A DNA stretch of 61,638 bases from contig JAFGRB010000443.1 in the NCBI GenBank assembly GCA_016935365.1, positions 1-61,638 on the forward strand, read 5' to 3'. Each line of letters begins with the position of its first letter. The stretch's first letter is position 1. The position numbers and the translations under genes are program-made. The notes under the pieces are model-generated. The model was given only the letters and a program-made list of their open reading frames with translations. It searched no databases and was not told the DNA's origin. Origin of the DNA: Deltaproteobacteria bacterium (lineage in GTDB: Bacteria; Myxococcota; B64-G9). Shown here piece after piece: positions 61,628 through 61,638 of this stretch.

Positions 61628-61638
61628 CGGGGGAGGGA

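Overview
This window is high-GC, gene-dense bacterial chromosome with about 53 protein genes, many of them overlapping by 4 nt (GTGA or ATGA). No rRNA, tRNA, CRISPR array or complete insertion sequence was seen. The gene content points to a Myxococcota or other former-Deltaproteobacteria lineage. The clues are a DUF4388/J-domain/TPR protein, a kinase-like protein with PEGA repeats, very large lipoproteins with Ig-like or anchor domains, PP2C phosphatase fused to a cyclic-nucleotide domain, and SPL-like radical SAM protein. This placement is inference from gene types, not from a marker phylogeny.

Layout. 1-4.7 kb: a terminator, then a divergent feoB, a DtxR regulator carrying its own FeoA domain, and a thioredoxin-like protein without cysteines; after a promoter come ExbB/TolQ-like and ExbD/TolR-like genes and ftsB. 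4.7-10 kb: a membrane GAF-GGDEF diguanylate cyclase, a PIN-PhoH ATPase, acylphosphatase and an S41 protease. 10-15 kb: a three-gene envelope export cassette (LolA-like carrier, DUF1302-like barrel, MMPL/RND pump). 15-19.4 kb: large and small secreted or lipid-anchored proteins. 19.4-21.2 kb: hsp20-cbpA-cbpM heat-shock operon. 21.2-23.9 kb: patatin lipase and acyl-CoA dehydrogenase on the minus strand. 23.9-26.4 kb: a repeat/palindrome zone, a small membrane protein, and a lower-GC AAA ATPase + DUF4435 (TOPRIM-like) pair that looks like an anti-phage module related to PARIS. 26.4-31 kb (minus): GYF/DUF4388/J/TPR protein, DUF4912 protein and GH57 glucan branching enzyme. 31-37 kb: barrel-like protein, TM2-like protein, pseudokinase-PEGA protein and an 861-aa lipoprotein. 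37-46 kb: a 53-residue secreted peptide gene under a palindromic operator, a deoxynucleoside kinase, several lipoproteins, a three-thioredoxin-domain lipoprotein divergent from a radical SAM gene, PP2C-cNMP, and a degenerate metallophosphoesterase lipoprotein with a membrane partner. 46-57.6 kb: a housekeeping run tilS, ftsH, yfcE-like, folP, glmM, pdxJ, nnrD/E, tsaE, lpd and an AmpG/AT-1-like transporter. 57.6-61.6 kb (minus): a helical-repeat protein, hutI, and a MazF-like toxin preceded by three consecutive hairpins.

The best candidates for unusual biology are the AAA+DUF4435 pair, the secreted peptide with an 18-bp perfect palindrome inside its promoter, the radical SAM gene whose predicted transcript starts at its GTG within another palindrome, the three-thioredoxin lipoprotein, and the hairpin cluster upstream of an apparently unaccompanied MazF. 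Promoters are read by eye from -35/-10 matches and are all tentative.
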